In this document: positions 44,740 through 53,913 of the stretch, one piece after another
How the letters are laid out: every line of letters starts with the position of its first letter
How positions within the stretch are numbered: the first letter of the stretch is position 1
NCBI GenBank assembly: GCA_903858935.1
Contig: CAIOKO010000065.1
Coordinates: forward strand, 20,759-84,758
Reading direction: 5' to 3'
DNA from: an uncultured Schlesneria sp.
GTDB lineage: Bacteria; Planctomycetota; Planctomycetia; Planctomycetales; Planctomycetaceae
Length of the DNA: 64,000 nt
Program-made: the position numbers and the translations under genes
The notes under the pieces: model-generated
What the model saw: the letters and a program-made list of their open reading frames with translations, nothing else
What the model was told of the DNA's origin: nothing
Databases searched by the model: none

Positions 44740-46197
44740 TTGACTACGCAACCTACAGAATTTGACGAGGCTTCAGGCATGTCGGGGAAGGAAAGTACCC
44801 CTGTCGATCTTTCCGGAGTTTCGATCCGAGTACTGATTGTCGACGACGATGAGGCGCACGCACAGGCCGTGGCCGAAAGTTTGCAGCGTGTCGGGTATGA
44901 CTGCACGGTCGCGGGCTCGGGCAAACGAGCCGTCGCGTTGATCGAGAGCCAGACCTTCGACGTCATCGTCACAGATCTGATGATGGATGAGGTCGACGGA
45001 TTAGAGATTCTCCGTAAATCCAAAGAAGAGCTTCCTGACGCTGAAGTCATCTTGTTGACAGGTCACGCGTCAATCAAAACTGCTGTCGCTGCCGGGCAAC
45101 ATGGCGTCCATACGTATCTGACGAAGCCGCTCGATATTACCGAATTGCGGCACGCAGTGGAAAAGGCATCCAGCCGAGTCCGACTGCTGCGCAACAATGC
45201 CGAGCTCAGCAGACGACTGGACGAGAAATTCGGTTACGAAGGGGTGATCGGTAATAGCCCTGCCATGCATCGCGTCATGGAAAAACTGCGTAGCGTTGCT
45301 CCGACTGACAGTACCGTGTTAATCCTTGGCGAAAGCGGCACAGGTAAAGAACTGGCTGCCCGAGCGTTACATCAAAACAGTGAACGCAAGAACAAGCCGT
45401 TTGTCCCACTCAACATTTCGGCACTTCCGGAAAGCCTGCTGGAAGGGGAGCTGTTCGGCCACGAACAAGGTGCGTTTACGGGAGCTGTTGGCAAACGGAT
45501 TGGCAAGTTCGAATACGCCAACGGGGGAACGCTGTTTCTGGACGAAGTCGGCGAAATGCCGATGGCAACACAGATCAAGTTGTTGCGCGTGCTGGAAGAC
45601 CGCAAAGTTTCTCGGATTGGTGCCAACGAAGAAATGGACGTCAACGTTCGAGTTGTTGCGGCGACCAATGCAGACATGCAGGAAGGGATCAAGAAAGGGA
45701 CGTTTCGGAAGGACCTGTATTTCCGCCTGGCGGTCGTCACGATCGAACTTCCACCCCTTCGCGAACGCCGCAGTGATATTCCTTTGCTCGTTGATTCATT
45801 TCTTAAGCAACTGTCGGCACGCAACAACCGTCCGATACCGATCGTCACCAGGCACGCTCAACAGGCCTTGATCGCATATGACTGGCCAGGAAACGTTCGC
45901 GAATTGCGTAACGCACTTGAGGGAATGATCATTCTCGATAAGGACGGTCGCCTCGATGTCGATGACCTTCCTGGAGATATTGCCCCGCTGGGCCTCAAGC
46001 CAGACAATGCCGAAGGACCAGGACATTTTCACGGAGCCGACTCGTTAATTGGCCGACCGTTCACGGAAGTGGAAAAGTACTATATCCAATGTGCTTTGGA
46101 AATTACCGGCGGTAAGCGGGAAGAAGCCGCTCATATGCTGGGAATCGGTGAACGAACGATGTATCGCAAAATTAAAGAATTTGACATTAAGGGCTGA
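44740..46197 (+). CDS. Sigma-54-dependent response regulator (NtrC family)
   Basis: 485 residues from TTG 44740, or 472 from ATG 44779. A receiver (about 28-145) with VDDDE, the phospho-acceptor Asp in [14 protein letters not shown] and Lys in LTKPLD is followed by an AAA+ domain (about 170-400) with Walker A GESGTGKE, the sigma-54 loop GAFTGA and [10 protein letters not shown], and a C-terminal Fis-type helix-turn-helix (about 445-485; [20 protein letters not shown]). It should activate sigma-54 promoters after phosphorylation. No histidine kinase gene is adjacent, so it is an orphan regulator. Confidence 0.93.
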   Translation: MTTQPTEFDEASGMSGKESTPVDLSGVSIRVLIVDDDEAHAQAVAESLQRVGYDCTVAGSGKRAVALIESQTFDVIVTDLMMDEVDGLEILRKSKEELPDAEVILLTGHASIKTAVAAGQHGVHTYLTKPLDITELRHAVEKASSRVRLLRNNAELSRRLDEKFGYEGVIGNSPAMHRVMEKLRSVAPTDSTVLILGESGTGKELAARALHQNSERKNKPFVPLNISALPESLLEGELFGHEQGAFTGAVGKRIGKFEYANGGTLFLDEVGEMPMATQIKLLRVLEDRKVSRIGANEEMDVNVRVVAATNADMQEGIKKGTFRKDLYFRLAVVTIELPPLRERRSDIPLLVDSFLKQLSARNNRPIPIVTRHAQQALIAYDWPGNVRELRNALEGMIILDKDGRLDVDDLPGDIAPLGLKPDNAEGPGHFHGADSLIGRPFTEVEKYYIQCALEITGGKREEAAHMLGIGERTMYRKIKEFDIKG

Positions 46198-46369
46198 GCG
46201 AAATTGAATCCGTGGCGAAGCCGTTGCCACCCGCAACGTTGACTCCATCGATCACTTCCGTGAGTCTTCCGCTTCGATCATGACAGGATTAAAGGCGGGT
46301 GTGGCCAGAGTCACCATGACAGTCTCTTAGTTTCCGATTGTTCAACTATTTAAAACGGAGTGTTTTCAC

Positions 46370-47167
46370 GTGGTGCCTGCCTCGCCCGTACCGCCATCAC
46401 CTTTGTTCAGCCAGCATGAGCTTGAAGGGTTTCAGCGAGATGGATACATCGTCGCGCGCGGTCTCGTCAGCGAAGCTGATGTCAAAAAGATGCGACACGT
46501 CACCGAGATCGGCCTCAGAGATCATGTCGAACCTGTCGAGTACGAAGCGGAATTGCGGTATCCCGGCGCACCTCCCTCTACAGACGCCGAAGGGGGGCGG
46601 ACGATTCGACGGTTGAAGCAGGCACAAAGTCGCAGTTTCCTGTTCACAGAATGGATGATCCGACCAGAGATCCTGAATCGACTTAAGCAGTTATTGGGTC
46701 CGCTAGTCGTTTGTCCCATGGCCCATCATAATTGCATCATGACCAAGCAACCCAGATACAGCAGCGAAACCGGTTGGCATCAGGACATCCGATACTGGTC
46801 GTTTCAACGTCCTGAATTGATCAATGCCTGGATTGCCCTGGGGACAGAACGACCGGAAAACGGCTGTCTTCAAGTCATCCCTGGATCGCACAAATTGGTT
46901 CTCGATCGTAACCGACTGGACGACGAACTGTTTTTTCGCAAAGACTTGCCCGAGAATGCATCGCTGATCGAAACGAAAAAATTTGTCTCGCTGGAACCGG
47001 GGGACGTCTTGTTCTTCCATTGCCGAACTCTGCATGCCGCAAGTCGAAATTCGACGAATGAGACGAAATACTCAGCCGTCTTCACATTTCGCTCGGCAGA
47101 TAACCTGCCGCTGCTGGGAACACGATCCGCAACATTACCTGAGTTATTATTGACCCCCGGCGCTTAG
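46370..47167 (+). CDS. Phytanoyl-CoA dioxygenase (PhyH) family protein
   Basis: 265 residues from GTG 46370 (the first ATG of the frame lies inside the domain). The Fe(II)/2-oxoglutarate facial triad is visible as H-x-D in SETGWHQDIRYWSF and the distal His in CRTLHAASRNST, with an Arg in VFTFRSADN that would bind 2-oxoglutarate. The N-terminal LFSQHELEGFQRDGYIVARG is typical of PhyH (FxxDGYVV). Bacterial members hydroxylate varied small molecules; the substrate cannot be read. Confidence 0.88.
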   Translation: MVPASPVPPSPLFSQHELEGFQRDGYIVARGLVSEADVKKMRHVTEIGLRDHVEPVEYEAELRYPGAPPSTDAEGGRTIRRLKQAQSRSFLFTEWMIRPEILNRLKQLLGPLVVCPMAHHNCIMTKQPRYSSETGWHQDIRYWSFQRPELINAWIALGTERPENGCLQVIPGSHKLVLDRNRLDDELFFRKDLPENASLIETKKFVSLEPGDVLFFHCRTLHAASRNSTNETKYSAVFTFRSADNLPLLGTRSATLPELLLTPGA

Positions 47168-47251
47168 GCGGTAAAGCTTCCGACTGTTGGCGATCCCGTG
47201 TGAACTGTATGGTCCGGAAAGATGGATGTCGGCTGAAAGAGATCACCTGAG

Positions 47252-48064
47252 ATGACGATATTCCGAAACGTGACATTGGTGTTGATTTGCCTCGCCACAA
47301 CAGGAGTCGTCTACGGGGAAGACCGTGTCGCACCCGCAGTCAGGCAGCCAACCCCGGAAATTAATGTCCGGCAGATGTTTGAGGATGGCGGTGCCATTGG
47401 ATACATCATTGTGGTCCTCAGTCTGGTGATGCTGGCACTGATCTTCGAGCACATGATGACAATTCGCCGCCAGACATTAATGCCAAAGGGGTTGGCGGAG
47501 GACATTCAAAAATTGCTCTCTCAAGGTCAGGTGAAGCTTGCGGAAGAACGTTGTGTCGCCAGCAGCAGCTTTCTGGGGTATCTGCTTGCCGCAGGGATTA
47601 AGGAAATTGAACTTGGTTACGCCGCCGTGGAAAAGGCGATGGAAGATACTGCGAGTCAACAAGCAGCGAGGTTGATGCGAAAAATCGAATATCTCTCCAT
47701 GATCAGTACCGTTGCTCCAATGCTCGGGCTGATGGGAACAGTCTGGGGGATGATCCTGGCGTTTATGGAATTCGAGCGTAAAGCGAATCCCCTGGTCAGT
47801 GAGTTGGCACCAGGGATCTACAAGGCACTCGTGACCACGTTATTTGGACTGATCGTTGCCATTCCCGCGATCGCCGCATTCGGTTTCTTCCGCAATCGCG
47901 TTGATGAACTGGTCGCTCAAACGGCATTGGACGCAGAGCAGGTGTTCTCTGACTTGAAACGCTCACAACTGCTGAAGCGCCGTGAAGAACGACGTCAGGC
48001 GGTTGCTGCCGAGGCCGGCAGTTTACCCGTCGCGCATGTTGTTCCCCGGGAGAAGCGAGGATGA
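47252..48064 (+). CDS. MotA/TolQ/ExbB proton-channel protein with signal peptide
   Basis: 270 residues. A cleavable-looking signal (about 1-24), then a first membrane helix (about 47-66; GYIIVVLSLVMLALIFEHMM) and two more (about 150-175 and 195-215) with MISTVAPMLGLMGTVWGMIL and LVTTLFGLIVAIPAIAAFGF, the conserved TolQ/ExbB pore motifs. With the ExbD partner overlapping its stop by four bases it would form an energising motor that couples proton flow to outer-membrane or envelope work. No TonB gene is adjacent. Confidence 0.92.
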   Translation: MTIFRNVTLVLICLATTGVVYGEDRVAPAVRQPTPEINVRQMFEDGGAIGYIIVVLSLVMLALIFEHMMTIRRQTLMPKGLAEDIQKLLSQGQVKLAEERCVASSSFLGYLLAAGIKEIELGYAAVEKAMEDTASQQAARLMRKIEYLSMISTVAPMLGLMGTVWGMILAFMEFERKANPLVSELAPGIYKALVTTLFGLIVAIPAIAAFGFFRNRVDELVAQTALDAEQVFSDLKRSQLLKRREERRQAVAAEAGSLPVAHVVPREKRG

Positions 48065-48477
48065 AAGTCCCGACCCGCACACAGGATCGGGGCTTCGCGT
48101 TTAACATCACTCCATTGATCGATGTGGTGTTTCTGCTGATCATTTTCTTCCTCGTCGCCAGTCATTTCATTCGACATGAAAATGACGAACGGATTGAACT
48201 TCCCCTCGCTACAAAAGCTGAAGAAGACGAAGAATCGGCCACTCGCATGGTTGTCACGATCGTCGCCAGCGGTGAAATATCGATCGGCTCAACCGTGATC
48301 CCCCCGGAAGAATTCGAACAACGGCTGCAGGCGTTGATCGCGAAACATGGTGCCCCAGCAACGGAACTTCGTATTCGAGCCGACCGAAGTGTGCTTTACT
48401 CAAACGTCGAACCGATGCTGATCACTGCGGCACGGAACGGGGTCACCAAGGTCCGCTTCGCGGTCCTCAAGCCATAA
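48061..48477 (+). CDS. ExbD/TolR biopolymer-transport protein
   Basis: 138 residues. One N-terminal membrane helix holds the essential Asp in FNITPLIDVVFLLIIFF, followed by a periplasmic domain (about 45-138; VVTIVASGEISIGSTVIPPE). The ATG overlaps the stop of the ExbB-like gene (ATGA), so the two are translated in concert. Confidence 0.93.
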   Translation: MKVPTRTQDRGFAFNITPLIDVVFLLIIFFLVASHFIRHENDERIELPLATKAEEDEESATRMVVTIVASGEISIGSTVIPPEEFEQRLQALIAKHGAPATELRIRADRSVLYSNVEPMLITAARNGVTKVRFAVLKP

Positions 48478-48549
48478 AAGACCGTTTCGAAGATCTTCAC
48501 CGCAGTGGTAGAAACGCCCCTCGCACTCCAGGTCGAAATTTGGACCATC

Positions 48550-49104
48550 ATGATTCGCCGAATTCAATCTTCAGACTGGCCAAGCATCGCACGAATTCAG
48601 GCCGAGTCCTATCCTCATGAAGTGCTGGAGTCCCTGGAATCGCTCCAGTCCCATTGGCACGTTTCCGAGGCCACGTGCCTGGTTGCGGAAGTTCGAGGAG
48701 CAGTCGTTGGTTATATTCTGTCTCATCCCTGGATCAGGGGAAAAGTCCCACCGTTAAACGAGATCTATTCCAACCTGCCAGCGAATTGCGATTCGCTGTT
48801 TATCCACGACCTCGCGTTAAGCCCGTCATTCCGAGGGATGCGTATCGGCGACGGACTCGTTGAAGCGGTCTTCGAAGCAGGCTCGGCGCTCGGCTTAACT
48901 CATCTTTCGTTGATCTCGGTCCAGGGTTCAACAGGATTCTGGAAGCGTTTCGGCTTTAAGATTTCATTCCCGCCGTCAGTCGAATACGTCATCGCCGTAA
49001 AACGTTTCTACCCCGCATCGGACTTCGCCTGCATGGAGTGTATTCCAGACCTCGAAAAAAAGTTGACAAAGTTGGCAAAGTTGACCAAGTTCCCTTTTTT
49101 ATAG
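48550..49104 (+). CDS. GNAT family N-acetyltransferase
   Basis: 184 residues from ATG 48550 (MIRRIQSSDWPSIARIQAES). The acetyl-CoA-binding motif is IHDLALSPSFRGMRIGDGLV (R-G-x-R-x-G), followed by LGLTHLSLISVQGSTGFWKR and FGFK. The last residues (LEKKLTKLAKLTKFPFL) are encoded by the start of a repeat that recurs at 51969, so the C-terminal tail is probably repeat-derived rather than ancestral. Confidence 0.87.
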   Translation: MIRRIQSSDWPSIARIQAESYPHEVLESLESLQSHWHVSEATCLVAEVRGAVVGYILSHPWIRGKVPPLNEIYSNLPANCDSLFIHDLALSPSFRGMRIGDGLVEAVFEAGSALGLTHLSLISVQGSTGFWKRFGFKISFPPSVEYVIAVKRFYPASDFACMECIPDLEKKLTKLAKLTKFPFL

Positions 49105-49588
49105 GCTTTTTGTGGAATTGAACTTAGTCAACTTCGTCAACTTGATCATCCTCTTCCCTTCGTTACCTTCCACACCTTCTGTTCAAAAATCTTCTCTTCT
49201 GTTCTGCTGGCAACTGGCGACCGCAAAATCTGGTGTCACAGTTCGTTCAAGTTCGACCGACTTCGAACCCAATCATTCCTCCCAGGCGAGCCGGGCGGCC
49301 GAAGCGGCAGAGAGTTGACGCAGAGAACGTAGTAAGCCGCTGCAAGCGGTTTGCCAGGAGCTTCCGCTCCATGAACGCGAGGAACTTTGGCGACGTTAAA
49401 ACGCGAAGTTCCTCTAGAGTAGACCAGACCGAGAAAAGAATTCGATGGCCCGAGCTTTCTACTCTTGAGGAACTTGACGTCGGAAGTGTCGCCAAAGTTC
49501 CTCGGGTTCATGGAGCGGTAGCTCCTGGCGAACCGCTTGTAGCGGCTCTCGACTCACTCATAACGACTTTCTGCCGCTTCGGCCCGCT
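49046..49588. repeat. Long direct repeat flanking the sulfatase, copy 1
   Basis: It begins in the GNAT coding end at GACCTCGAAAAAAAGTTG and runs through TATAGGCTTTTTGT, TCAACTTGATCATCCTCTTC, CTGCTGGCAACTGGCGACCG, CGGGCGGCCGAAGCGG, a 213-bp inverted-repeat element (49335-49547) and the tail CGACTCACTCATAACGAC. Copy 2 is at 51969-52516. AAAGTTGACAAAGTTG / CAACTTCGTCAACTT motifs within it also form inverted pairs. Confidence 0.85.
49335..49547. repeat. 213-bp inverted-repeat element (multi-hairpin, MITE-like)
   Basis: The left arm of about 80 bases (49335-49414, starting AGCCGCTGCAAGCGGTTTG) is the imperfect reverse complement of the right arm (49467-49547, ending CGCTTGTAGCGGCT). Each arm also folds on itself: CCGCT-GCA-AGCGG, GGAGC-TTCC-GCTCC and GAGGAACTT...AAGTTCCTC. 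The arms meet around AGAGTAGA...TCTACTCT. Parts of it recur at 52347-52477 (left arm only) and 61971-62047 (right arm only). Confidence 0.75.
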
Positions 49589-49961
49589 CCCGGACTCTTC
49601 TCAATTTGTCCACTCTCAACTCTCTCATGACGACTTTCCGGCCGCTTCGGCTCTGCTTTCTTCAAAGGAACTACATACAATTAAAAAATATTTTATCTTT
49701 ACAAAATAGAAACAACGATTTGTTTTCTTAACATTTGGAATGTGCTCATGAGATCAATTGAAAGCGCGCGTCAACTCTTGGGAATAGGGGCCGTACATGG
49801 CGATTGCCAATTTTCCTGGAGTTTTTTGCGATCACTTTCATTATTCCATTCTTTTTTTTCTTTTCATTCGTTAATACGTGAAGTCTGCCAAGTCCCGGGC
49901 AAGGGAAAAAGACAGAACGATCCTGATGATCCGGCATACAATCGCTGCGGAGAAAAAAGTG

Positions 49962-51848
49962 ATGTGTTACCTCCTCTCGCTTGCCGCATTGGCGGCTTTC
50001 CTGGCTCCCGCGTTCGCTGATGAACACGCCCGGAAACCAAACGTCGTGTTCATCCTTGCAGACGATCTCGGCGGTCGCGACATCGGTTGTTACGGCAGTA
50101 CTTTCCACCGGACGCCAAACTTAGACGCGCTGGCGAAACGCGGGATGCTATTCACCAACGCCTACTCGGCGAGCCCGCTCTGTTCCCCTACGCGGAGCAG
50201 CATCATGACGGGGCTGGCTCCAGCACGGACAGGGATCACCGCGCCAAACTGTCACGTCCCTGCGGTCCAGCTGGAAAAACGTCTGGCAGCCGGTCCCCAC
50301 ACGGTCAAAGTATTCGCTGCGGATTCCGTCACCCGGTTGAAGACCGACTATGTCACACTCCCAAAAGTGTTCAACGAGGCAGGGTATCGCACCGGTCACT
50401 TCGGGAAATGGCACCTTGGAGCCGAACCTTACTCACCGCTTCAGCACGGCTTTGAAATCGATCTGCCGCACACCTCCGGTCCGGGGCCAGGCGGCGGCAA
50501 TGGTTACTTCGCGCCATGGGCATTCTGGAAGGGCGAGGGTAACGCAGGAGATCATATCGAGGACCGTATGGCTGATGAGGCGGTGAAGTTCATCAAAACG
50601 AACAAAGAACAGCCATTTTTTCTCAATTATTGGGCATTCGGCGTCCACTCACCCTGGATGGCAAAGAAGGAGTACGTCGACGAGGCTGCCAAGCGATCGG
50701 ATCCGGCGTCAACGCAGAGGCACCCGGTCTACGCCGCGATGATCCGCAGCCTCGACGACGCAGTCGGGCGCATTGTCGCAGCGCTCGACGAGCACAACCT
50801 TACGGACAACACCATCATTGTTTTCACGAGCGACAACGGCGGCTGGCACAACGTCGCACGGGAAGCGACCGACAATGAAGCCTACTCAGGCATTCCTGTG
50901 ACGAGTAATTTGCCGTACCGCAGCGGGAAGGCAAGTAATTATGAGGGGGGGACGCGTGTGCCGCTATTGGTCGTCTGGCCAGGCAAGACGAAGGCGCAAA
51001 GTCAGAGCGACGCTGTCGTTCAGAGTACCGATTTCTTTCCGACGCTGCTCGAGATGACGAAGGTCGAACCGCCAAAGGGGGTGAGGTTCGACGGGGTGAG
51101 CGTAGCGCCGGCCCTGGTTGGCGAGTCCCTGAAGCGGGACGCCATCTACAGCCACTTCCCACATGGCGGACGAGGGGATATCGAAGGTTTCCGGCCCGGC
51201 ACCTGGGTTCGCAAGGGTGACTGGAAGCTTATCCGCTTCTTCGCCGACAACCCGGACAATAGCGACAAGCTTGAACTCTACGACCTCAAGGTCGACATCG
51301 GCGAGTCGACAAACCTCGCCGCCGACAAGCCCGAGCTTGTGAAGGAACTGAACGGACTGATCACGGCGTACCTGAAAGAGACCGATGCTGTCGTTCCGAA
51401 GGCGAACCCGAACTTCGGCAAGCAACCGGCCGACAATTTGGCGATGGCCGGGTGGACCACGAGCAAGGACGCGAAACTGCAAATAACAGACGGGGTCTAT
51501 CTCGTCACGTCCACCGGAGGCGACCCATTCATCATGACTCGCGAATTGCCAGCAGACGTAAACCCGTTGATAGTTCAATTCAAAATGAAATCGAATAGCC
51601 ACGGTGCAGGTCAGGTATTCTGGATGACCACCGACGACAAAGGATTCCACCGCGACCGCTCGGTCAATTTCGACCCGAAGCATGACAACGAATGGAGCCT
51701 TTACGAAATCAAGCTCCTCGCCGACAAGCCACTGATAGCATTGCGAATCGATCCCTCGACTGCTGCCGGCGATATCCAACTCGACGCCATCACACTGAAG
51801 GACAAAAATGGCAAGACCCTCAAAACATGGGCCCCGCGCTCTCAGTAG
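49962..51848 (+). CDS. Secreted arylsulfatase-type sulfatase
   Basis: 628 residues from ATG 49962 (GGAGA 10 bases upstream; earlier ATGs would push the signal peptide inside). After the signal peptide (MCYLLSLAALAAFLAPAFA) comes PNVVFILADDLGGRDIGCYG with metal-binding Asp pair, then the formylglycine motif SPLCSPTRSSIMTG (Cys74, C-x-P-T-R), GHFGKWHLG, and IVFTSDNGGWHNV with the D-N-G metal ligands. The last 130 residues (about 500-628; TTSKDAKLQITDGVYLVTST) form an extra beta-type domain beyond the usual sulfatase length. It needs an anaerobic or aerobic sulfatase-maturing enzyme, not found in the window. It lies between two long direct repeats, has codon choice visibly richer in G and C than its neighbours, and may be an acquired gene. 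Confidence 0.92.
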   Translation: MCYLLSLAALAAFLAPAFADEHARKPNVVFILADDLGGRDIGCYGSTFHRTPNLDALAKRGMLFTNAYSASPLCSPTRSSIMTGLAPARTGITAPNCHVPAVQLEKRLAAGPHTVKVFAADSVTRLKTDYVTLPKVFNEAGYRTGHFGKWHLGAEPYSPLQHGFEIDLPHTSGPGPGGGNGYFAPWAFWKGEGNAGDHIEDRMADEAVKFIKTNKEQPFFLNYWAFGVHSPWMAKKEYVDEAAKRSDPASTQRHPVYAAMIRSLDDAVGRIVAALDEHNLTDNTIIVFTSDNGGWHNVAREATDNEAYSGIPVTSNLPYRSGKASNYEGGTRVPLLVVWPGKTKAQSQSDAVVQSTDFFPTLLEMTKVEPPKGVRFDGVSVAPALVGESLKRDAIYSHFPHGGRGDIEGFRPGTWVRKGDWKLIRFFADNPDNSDKLELYDLKVDIGESTNLAADKPELVKELNGLITAYLKETDAVVPKANPNFGKQPADNLAMAGWTTSKDAKLQITDGVYLVTSTGGDPFIMTRELPADVNPLIVQFKMKSNSHGAGQVFWMTTDDKGFHRDRSVNFDPKHDNEWSLYEIKLLADKPLIALRIDPSTAAGDIQLDAITLKDKNGKTLKTWAPRSQ

Positions 51849-51968
51849 TAAAAGCAATACGTTACAAAACAGCCAACCAGGGCAGCCGCAGCAGGACAAG
51901 TTAACCTAACAGGAGCAGCCCTGCCCACGTTCTCACAACGAATCACTTCCGCTTCGGCACGCACGCAT

Positions 51969-52516
51969 CGCAGACCTCGAAAAAAAGTTGGCAAAGTTGA
52001 CCAAGCTCCCTTTTTTATAGGCTTTTTGTAGATTTGAACTTGGTCAACTTCGTCAACTTGATCATCCTCTTCCCTTCGTTACCTTCCATACCTTCTGTTC
52101 AAAAATCGTCTCTTCTGTTCTGCTGGCAACTGGCGACCGCGAAATCTGGTGTCACAGCTCGTTCAAGTTCGATCGACTTCGACCATTCCTCGTAATTCAT
52201 AGGCTTTTGGCGATCATTTTCCCCGTGTTCGAGTTTGTCACAGTTCGTTCGAGTTCGTCACAGTTCGACCGACTTCGAACCCCGTCATTCCTCCCAGGCG
52301 AGCCGGGCGGCCGAAGCGGCAGAGAGTTGAAGCAGAGAAAGTAGAAAGCCGCTGCAAGCGGTTTGCCAGGAGCTTCCGCTCCATGAACGCGAGGAACTTT
52401 GGCGACATTAAAACGTGAAGTTCCTCAAGAGTAGACCAGACCGAGAAAAGAATTCGATGGCCCGATCTTTATACTCTCGACTCACTCATAACGACTTTCT
52501 GGCCGCTTCGGCCCGC
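51969..52516. repeat. Long direct repeat flanking the sulfatase, copy 2
   Basis: It matches copy 1 (49046-49588) from GACCTCGAAAAAAAGTTG on, with two differences: about 85 extra bases near 52180-52265 containing a partial internal repeat (GTCACAGTTCGTTCGAGTTC), and loss of the right arm of the 213-bp element. The gap 51849-51968 has no gene. Confidence 0.85.
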
Positions 52517-52780
52517 CCTTCGTTACCTTCCTTAGCCAGTAATCGGTTTCTCGTGCTTACTTGCAGGCGATCGAATACTTCGAACAAAAGTCCGCTCGAC
52601 TTTGGCTGGCTTGTCCGTCTTCGACATTTGCTCCAATCCGAGGTACCGGAACGAATCAACTGTCAGCCCAGCGTTCGACCGACACCACTGTCGTGATTGG
52701 GGACCTGACACAGCTTTACGATCCGTTTGGCAAACTCGAAAGTTCTGACCGGTAAGCTCGTAGGCACCTCGTTTCACCCT
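52515..52780 (-). pseudogene. Four-helix-bundle (23S rRNA intervening-sequence type) protein, decayed
   Basis: The minus strand reads NEVPTSLPVRTFEFAKRIVK then LCQVPNHDSGVGRTLG, then a stop where the family has LGNQL, then QLIRSGTS. A frame change follows, after which IGANVEDGQASQSRADFCSK then YSIACK, a stop, and ARETDYWLRK restore the family pattern (LRSGTSIGANVEEA...SKADF..K..IA.KEARET.YWL). Two stops and one shift show that it is dead. These small proteins are often encoded within 23S rRNA insertions or as mobile orphans. Confidence 0.7.
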
Positions 52781-53092
52781 TCTCCCCTCACCATTAAGCT
52801 TCTTACGGACGTTCCTTCGCGTCGAAGTATTCGGAAATTCCGAATAGTTGCCCCTTCAGTTTGAACTATCAAGTAATACTTAACAGTTCGATCTGGCGGG
52901 CGTTCGCCCTCTTCGTAAATCGTTTTCAAATGTTGACTTACACTCGACACGGTGACATCGTAAAGCTCGGCGATGAGCTTCTGAGTGAGCCAGACAGTGT
53001 TACCCATCCAAGCGGACCTGAAGCTGCGATGCGCCGTCGACACAGATGAGGAACTGCCCCGGTGGCGCGGGCTGAATGGCGTCGTCAGACAT
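52774..53092 (-). pseudogene. RhuM-like DNA-binding protein, frameshifted and truncated
   Basis: From ATG 53092 the frame reads MSDDAIQPAPPGQFLICVDG then ASQLQVRLDG and hits a stop. One base removed, it continues NTVWLTQKLIAELYDVTVSS then VSQHLKTIYEEGERPP, exactly the RhuM-type N-terminal pattern (GNTVWLTQ..IAELF......I..HLKNIYEEGEL). After YYLIVQTEGATIRNFRI the expected C-terminal domain is missing. It is a degraded relative of RhuM / Bro-N-like accessory proteins. Confidence 0.68.
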
Positions 53093-53695
53093 GCTCGATC
53101 CTCATGAGTATTGCACCGATGACGTGAGCGTTAGTGAAAACCGTGCCACTGCTTCGAAACATTTTCGTTGGTCATACTTAGGCCTGGCGGGTAAAGGCAT
53201 TCATTTGGGCGTAGTCATGACGATCAATCGATTTGTTGACGGGCAATTCGCCCAGTGGAACCGTATGTCTAGTTCCTTCGTACAGTAACCATAAGCATGA
53301 GGATACGCATCCCGACGGGGTCGTGCCATTCACAGAGGAACCATAAACTGGCTGCATTGGAATCAGGTACGCTTTTGTTCGAGTGGGGCCGAAAACAACT
53401 CGAAACGAGTCACTTTTCGAAGTTCGCTCTATTGAAACCAGCATTCCTCACAGACCCGTAAATCCGACTGCTCATAAGAAACGGCTACTCGAAAACACGA
53501 GAATTTCAGATGAAGGGTGAAGGGGAAGGCGGTGCGCATTTCGTTTGTCGGCAAAATCGACGTGTTTCCCGCATTGCTTCTCCGCCCGTGGTTTTGCCGA
53601 TGACTTCCGAAGCAAAATCAACAGCATCAATTGTGGAGCGCAGGATGCCGCACCGAAAACAGATCAGGTTTCTTCAGGCCCAACCGGGCCGGTCA
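53093..53695. other. Intergenic region, no recognisable gene
   Basis: I read all six frames between the RhuM remnant and the 218-bp element. Several short open frames occur on both strands, but none shows a family motif, a good ribosome-binding site or planctomycete-like codon pattern. It may be decayed coding DNA. Confidence 0.4.
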
Positions 53696-53913
53696 TTCAA
53701 ATAGCCAGGGTCGGAGGTCCTCCGAAGGCCCTGGTGATTGGTCAACGTCAATGAAAAGAGGCCTGAAGGGCCGGCCGTTCGCCTTCTGGCACCGGCGCAT
53801 TTCGATAATCCTGCATATCGTTTCGAGGGAACTGTCGGCCCTTCAGGCCTTTTGTCTCGTTCAATGGATGATAGCCAGGGCCTCCGGAAGACCTGCGACC
53901 CTGGCTATTTGAA
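53696..53913. repeat. 218-bp element with perfect 18-bp terminal inverted repeats
   Basis: TTCAAATAGCCAGGGTCG at 53696-53713 is the exact reverse complement of CGACCCTGGCTATTTGAA at 53896-53913. Inside, the inverted homology continues imperfectly for about 80 bases per arm (GGTCCTCCGAAGGCCCTGG against CCAGGGCCTCCGGAAGACC; GAGGCCTGAAGGGCCG against CGGCCCTTCAGGCC). The middle about 60 bases are unique. No open frame of its own is convincing, so a non-autonomous transposon or structured RNA element is likely. Confidence 0.8.

Noticed and set aside
49233..49709. 158-codon open frame and its 91-codon counterpart on the other strand (49236-49511)
   Set aside because: Both arise from the inverted-repeat element; the two strands give similar peptides because the arms are reverse complements.
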